Shown here one piece after another: positions 62,922 to 64,000 of a stretch of 64,000 bases of DNA; the first letter of the stretch is position 1; every line of letters begins with the position of its first letter. Made by a program: the position numbers and the translations under genes. Under the pieces are notes generated by a model that was not told where the DNA came from, did not search any database, and saw nothing but the letters and a program-made list of their open reading frames with translations. The DNA lies in the NCBI GenBank assembly GCA_037833965.1, contig AP031356.1:5974501-6038500 (forward strand). Reading direction: 5' to 3'. The DNA comes from Marchantia polymorpha subsp. ruderalis (taxonomy: Eukaryota > Streptophyta > Marchantiopsida > Marchantiales > Marchantiaceae).

Positions 62922-63002
62922 GTATGCTTTTTGCTTGGCTATGTTTTGTTTAATTTAAAATGAGCCAATGCATGGAATATGAAGTCTGCAAGTCAATTTT
63001 AG

Positions 63003-63060
63003 CGCTAGATGAAGGGAAACCTCCGACCTTGTGGTTCCGGTTGAATTTGGGAGCTCCAGC
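63003..63060 (-). pseudogene. tRNA-Asn relic
   Basis: The plus-strand sequence CGCTAGAT...CCTCCGACCTTGTGGTT...CTCCAGC matches the 3' half and the 5' tip of the tRNA-Asn at 63,759-63,832. The anticodon arm and part of the D arm are gone (58 nt left). It is non-functional. Confidence 0.75.
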
Positions 63061-63482
63061 CAAGTAATCTTTTCAGCCGGATATCTCATTTGTTTTAGCC
63101 AGTTAATTCGATTCCATTCGAATCAACTGTAATTTCTGTGCCAGTTGTTTTTTTTTTTTTAAAATGACGCACTTCATGGAAAGTAAATTCGGCAGGAAAC
63201 TTCAGTTGTCACAGCTAGTTAATCCGATTCCGTTGCTGGTAGTTTCTTTGCCTGCCTATTTTATGTTTCAAATAAGTTGTCGCACTGCATAGAATTTGAA
63301 GTTTCCAGCGAGATAACTCGACTCCGTTGCTGGTAATTCATTTTCCTGCCTAGTTAATGTTCCTATTTGAATGTCGTTCCAGCTAGTTATCTCCATTCTG
63401 GCACTTTATCTGCCTGCCGACTTTAGAGTGTATCTAAAACGACACTCTGCTTGGAAATATGGAGTCCACAGGGAAAACATAA

Positions 63483-63556
63483 CGCTAAAAGGAGGGGTCG
63501 AATCTCAGATCTTGTGGTTAACAGCCACACGCTCTAACCAGCTGAGCTAATCCAGC
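63483..63556 (-). tRNA. tRNA-Asn(GTT), probably a pseudogene
   Basis: A 74-nt cloverleaf on the minus strand with TAGCTCAGCTGG (A box), anticodon loop CTGTTAACC with GTT, and a TTCGACC T loop. Compared with the copy at 63,759 it has two mismatched pairs in the T stem (TGAGA against CCTCC) and a mismatch at the base of the acceptor stem, so it may be mistranscribed or unstable. Confidence 0.8.
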
Positions 63557-63758
63557 TGTATGTCTCAATGGGTTCAGTCAGTAAAGTCGATTTTGTCGCT
63601 GGTAATATATATTGCCTGCCGATTTGATGCTTTTAAGTAAAATGACTTTGAGCTAGCTATAACTCGAGTCCATTACTAGCTCTTCATTTGCATCCGATCT
63701 CAATTTGAAACTTAAAATACGCTCTCCATGGAATTTCAAATTCGCAGAGTGAAAAGAA

Positions 63759-63782
63759 CGCTAGAAGGAGGGGTCGAACCTC

Positions 63783-63815
<33 letters not shown>

Positions 63816-63832
63816 AACTGAGCTATTCCAGC
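63759..63832 (-). tRNA. tRNA-Asn(GTT)
   Basis: A 74-nt tRNA on the minus strand: acceptor GCTGGAA/TTCTAGC, A box TAGCTCAGTTGG, anticodon GTT in CTGTTAACC, B box GGTTCGACC, perfect T stem (GGAGG/CCTCC) and discriminator G. It matches plant nuclear tRNA-Asn and has no intron. It lies antisense within an intron of the MRS2-like gene. Confidence 0.97.
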
Positions 63833-64000
63833 TGGATGACCAATTGGTTTCGGGCAGTTAATTTGATTTCATCGCTTGTAATATCTTTGCCTTGCTGAGT
63901 TCATGTTGTTTCATGACGGTCTTCATGGAGTTAAATCCGAAGTACGTCGCAATCGTTTTTGTTAGAGAACTCGCTTTCGGTGCCGTTAACTTCTTTGCCT

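Larger units (their letters stand above)
62922..64000 (+). other. Intron of the MRS2-like gene carrying a tRNA-Asn repeat array
   Basis: No continuation of the MRS2 coding sequence (expected to restart VREHAILLNLGSL) appears before the edge, so this is intron. From about 63,000 it is made of diverged tandem units with a recurring spacer motif (AGTTAAT.CGATTCC, TTGCTGGTAAT, TTGCCTGCC, CATGGAA) and tRNA-Asn copies on the minus strand. Confidence 0.75.

Noticed and set aside
1-64000. CRISPR arrays, bacterial operons or a prokaryotic defence system
   Set aside because: The window has spliced eukaryotic genes and plant retroelements; no regularly spaced direct repeats of CRISPR type were seen.

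Overview
The window looks like nuclear DNA of a land plant, most likely a bryophyte (a moss is my best guess; the species cannot be read from it). The reasons are plant-type genes with many short GT-AG introns, plant-specific families (SECRET AGENT, DUF707, a chloroplast-type MRS2), chromodomain-bearing Ty3 elements primed by initiator tRNA-Met, and a fragment of the plant mitochondrial gene ccmFN. Base composition is patchy: gene bodies near 45% GC, GC-rich islands before two genes (about 30.4-31.5 and 51.1-52.9 kb), and very AT-rich stretches of decayed transposon DNA (5.5-9, 27.7-28.8, 48.7-50.4 and 58.2-59.5 kb).

Layout. 1-5.5 kb has no gene I can name. 5.5-9.0 kb is AT-rich and holds a Ty1/copia fossil on the minus strand. 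9,041-20,808 is an old Ty3/gypsy chromovirus (element A, plus strand) with a perfect 5-bp target duplication; a much younger element of the same family (element B, 12,994-18,802, minus strand) sits inside its pol region. Then come four plus-strand host genes: a DUF707 membrane protein (22,627-26,615, 12 exons, 363 aa); the O-GlcNAc transferase SECRET AGENT (31,574-45,964, 28 coding exons, 991 aa); a RING-H2 E3 ligase of the At3g02290 type (53,386-56,591, 4 coding exons, 238 aa); and the first four exons of a chloroplast MRS2-11/MGT10-type magnesium transporter (60,656-62,921 onward, running off the right edge). All exon phases of these models agree end to end.

Between and inside the genes lie smaller elements: a mitochondrial insert with broken ccmFN (about 28.8-29.2 kb), a hAT-like coding scrap in SEC intron 6, a 563-bp inverted-repeat element in SEC intron 14, and a 1.15-kb long-TIR Mutator-like element after SEC (47,579-48,730). 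A tandem array of tRNA-Asn(GTT) units (one intact, one doubtful, one relic) lies antisense in an intron of the magnesium transporter gene. The four host genes have unrelated roles (Golgi/endomembrane, nucleocytoplasmic O-GlcNAc signalling, ubiquitination, chloroplast Mg2+), so this is an ordinary eukaryotic neighbourhood and not a functional cluster. I found no convincing undescribed multi-gene system; the intronic tRNA-Asn array and the TE-in-TE structures are the most unusual items.
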